Source: Ktedonobacterales bacterium
Lineage (GTDB): Bacteria > Chloroflexota > Ktedonobacteria > Ktedonobacterales > JADMIN01
Assembly: GCA_025935235.1 (NCBI GenBank)
Contig: JAICVT010000231.1
Span: 1-7,200, forward strand
Direction of reading: 5' to 3'
Length of the DNA: 7,200 bases
Shown here: in pieces, positions 6,814 to 7,200 of the stretch
Position numbering within the stretch: position 1 is the stretch's first letter
Layout of the letters: each line of letters starts with the position of its first letter
The notes under the pieces: model-generated
Seen by the model: only the letters and a program-made list of their open reading frames with translations
Told to the model about the DNA's origin: nothing
Databases searched by the model: none
Position numbers and translations under genes: made by a program

Positions 6814-6841
6814 TTGCCCGCTTCTCGGCCCATGATATGAT
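6814..6841 (+). promoter_or_regulatory. Candidate sigma-70-type promoter for the gene at 6904
   Basis: TTGCCC (6814-6819, four of six to TTGACA), a 16-base spacer, then TATGAT (6836-6841, five of six to TATAAT). The start codon is 63 bases downstream of the -10 box. This is the best promoter match I find in the window, yet it rests on the -10 alone. Confidence 0.45.
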
Positions 6842-6847
6842 GGGCCG
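6826..6847. promoter_or_regulatory. 8-bp inverted repeat over the -10 box, operator-like
   Basis: CGGCCCAT (6826-6833) and ATGGGCCG (6840-6847) are perfect inverted arms around GATATG. The TATGAT box falls inside and across the right arm, so a dimeric protein bound here would block the promoter. It could instead form a hairpin in a transcript starting upstream, but no T-run follows. The regulator is unknown. Confidence 0.45.
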
Positions 6848-6889
6848 CGTACCAAGTTGGCGCGCGGACGCGCTCATCAAGTGGGTATC

Positions 6890-6896
6890 GAGAGGG
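6890..6896 (+). promoter_or_regulatory. Ribosome binding site deciding the GTG start at 6904
   Basis: GAGAGGG ends seven bases before the GTG at 6904. No ATG in this frame precedes the protein's first recognisable segment, so the GTG is taken as the start. Confidence 0.6.
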
Positions 6897-6903
6897 TATC
6901 GCC

Positions 6904-7200
6904 GTGAGGCCAAACCAACCGGATAAGCCGCCCGCGTATACTGGCGTTCCCGCTGTGCTTGACCACGCCGGCGACTATGATCAGGTCGCGGATGTTCTTG
7001 GTCGGCCTGAACCGCAAGCGGGCATTTGGGGCTGGTGGCTGGCGCTGACATCGCCACCAGTTCCTCAGCTTGCCTATCGGGCGCTCTCCGCGAGTGAGCG
7101 CGAGCGCCTGCGACGCGGCCGCCTGTTGAGCGCGCTACAGTTGACGGCGGTTGTCCTGCTGGCGCTGATTCTGCCGCGCGGCTTCCTCCCCGTGCTCGAC
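6904..7200 (+). CDS. N-terminus of a probable membrane protein, function unknown (3' end outside window)
   Basis: Frame open from GTG at 6904 to the right edge, 99 codons. It starts VRPNQPDKPPAYTGVPAV, followed by a soluble stretch (DHAGDYDQVADVLGRPEPQ), a WGWWLAL segment near 42-48, then the charged run ASERERLRRGRL (about 63-74) directly before a hydrophobic helix LLSALQLTAVVLLALILP (about 74-91). Basic residues before the helix suggest a cytoplasmic N-terminus and outward-going first helix. An N-tail with SERERLRRGRL before a membrane region reminds me of multi-helix sensor kinases and related signalling proteins of Ktedonobacteria-like bacteria, but no catalytic domain is in the window, so this is only a guess. 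The gene has its own promoter-like element and is divergent from the MDR gene. The reading frame itself is well supported by its codon use and ribosome site. Confidence 0.7.
   Translation, partial: MRPNQPDKPPAYTGVPAVLDHAGDYDQVADVLGRPEPQAGIWGWWLALTSPPVPQLAYRALSASERERLRRGRLLSALQLTAVVLLALILPRGFLPVLD

Larger units (their letters stand above)
6503..6903. other. 401-bp intergenic region between divergent genes
   Basis: Holds, from left to right, the MDR ribosome site, about 200 bases with no recognisable gene (a distant inverted repeat TGGTATG 6563-6569 / CATACCA 6633-6639 and a GCGCCGC direct repeat near 6605-6626), the second copy of the 36-bp repeat, and a promoter-like region for the gene at 6904. 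A TTGACA at 6582-6587 on the plus strand has no matching -10 box. No clear promoter for the MDR gene is visible. Confidence 0.7.

Overview
The window is GC-rich with compact bacterial genes. Arginine/alanine/leucine-rich proteins, good Shine-Dalgarno sites and GC-ending codons suggest a free-living, high-GC bacterium. The mix of genes (an actinobacterial/Chloroflexi-style heterodimeric ABC exporter, a cytochrome b-molybdopterin fusion, and CCCTC-type intergenic palindromes) fits Chloroflexota, perhaps the Ktedonobacteria/Thermogemmatispora side. That placement is inference; there is no marker gene here to fix the taxon.

Layout. (1) Positions 1-2972, minus strand: an operon of two ABC exporter half-transporters. 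The upstream gene (1068-2972) is complete with membrane and nucleotide-binding domains. Its stop overlaps the start of the second gene by an ATGA, and the second gene runs off the left edge, leaving only its membrane half. Together they should form a heterodimeric exporter. (2) Positions 2973-3859: an unusually long gene-free stretch (887 bp) between divergent genes, holding several near-perfect inverted repeats, among them a pair of CCCTC-rich palindromes that look like a dispersed REP/MITE-like element. (3) Positions 3860-5338, plus strand: a 492-residue protein fusing a five-helix, histidine-bearing cytochrome b-like membrane domain to a sulfite oxidase/MsrP-type molybdopterin domain. (4) Positions 5522-6502, minus strand: a zinc-free MDR-family NAD(P)H-dependent quinone-type oxidoreductase, convergent with the fusion gene. 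(5) Positions 6503-6903: an intergenic region carrying a second copy of the last 36 bp around the stop of the fusion gene (35/36 identical), and then a promoter-like element whose -10 lies inside an 8-bp inverted repeat. (6) Positions 6904-7200, plus strand: the first 99 codons of an unrecognised, probably membrane-anchored protein.

The genes do not form one pathway. The most notable items are the single-chain heme/molybdenum redox protein, whose charge pattern predicts a cytoplasmic catalytic domain, the 36-bp direct repeat that brackets the MDR gene and looks like a trace of gene duplication or rearrangement, and the palindrome-rich intergenic region. I found no CRISPR array, tRNA, rRNA, transposase or clear defence system.
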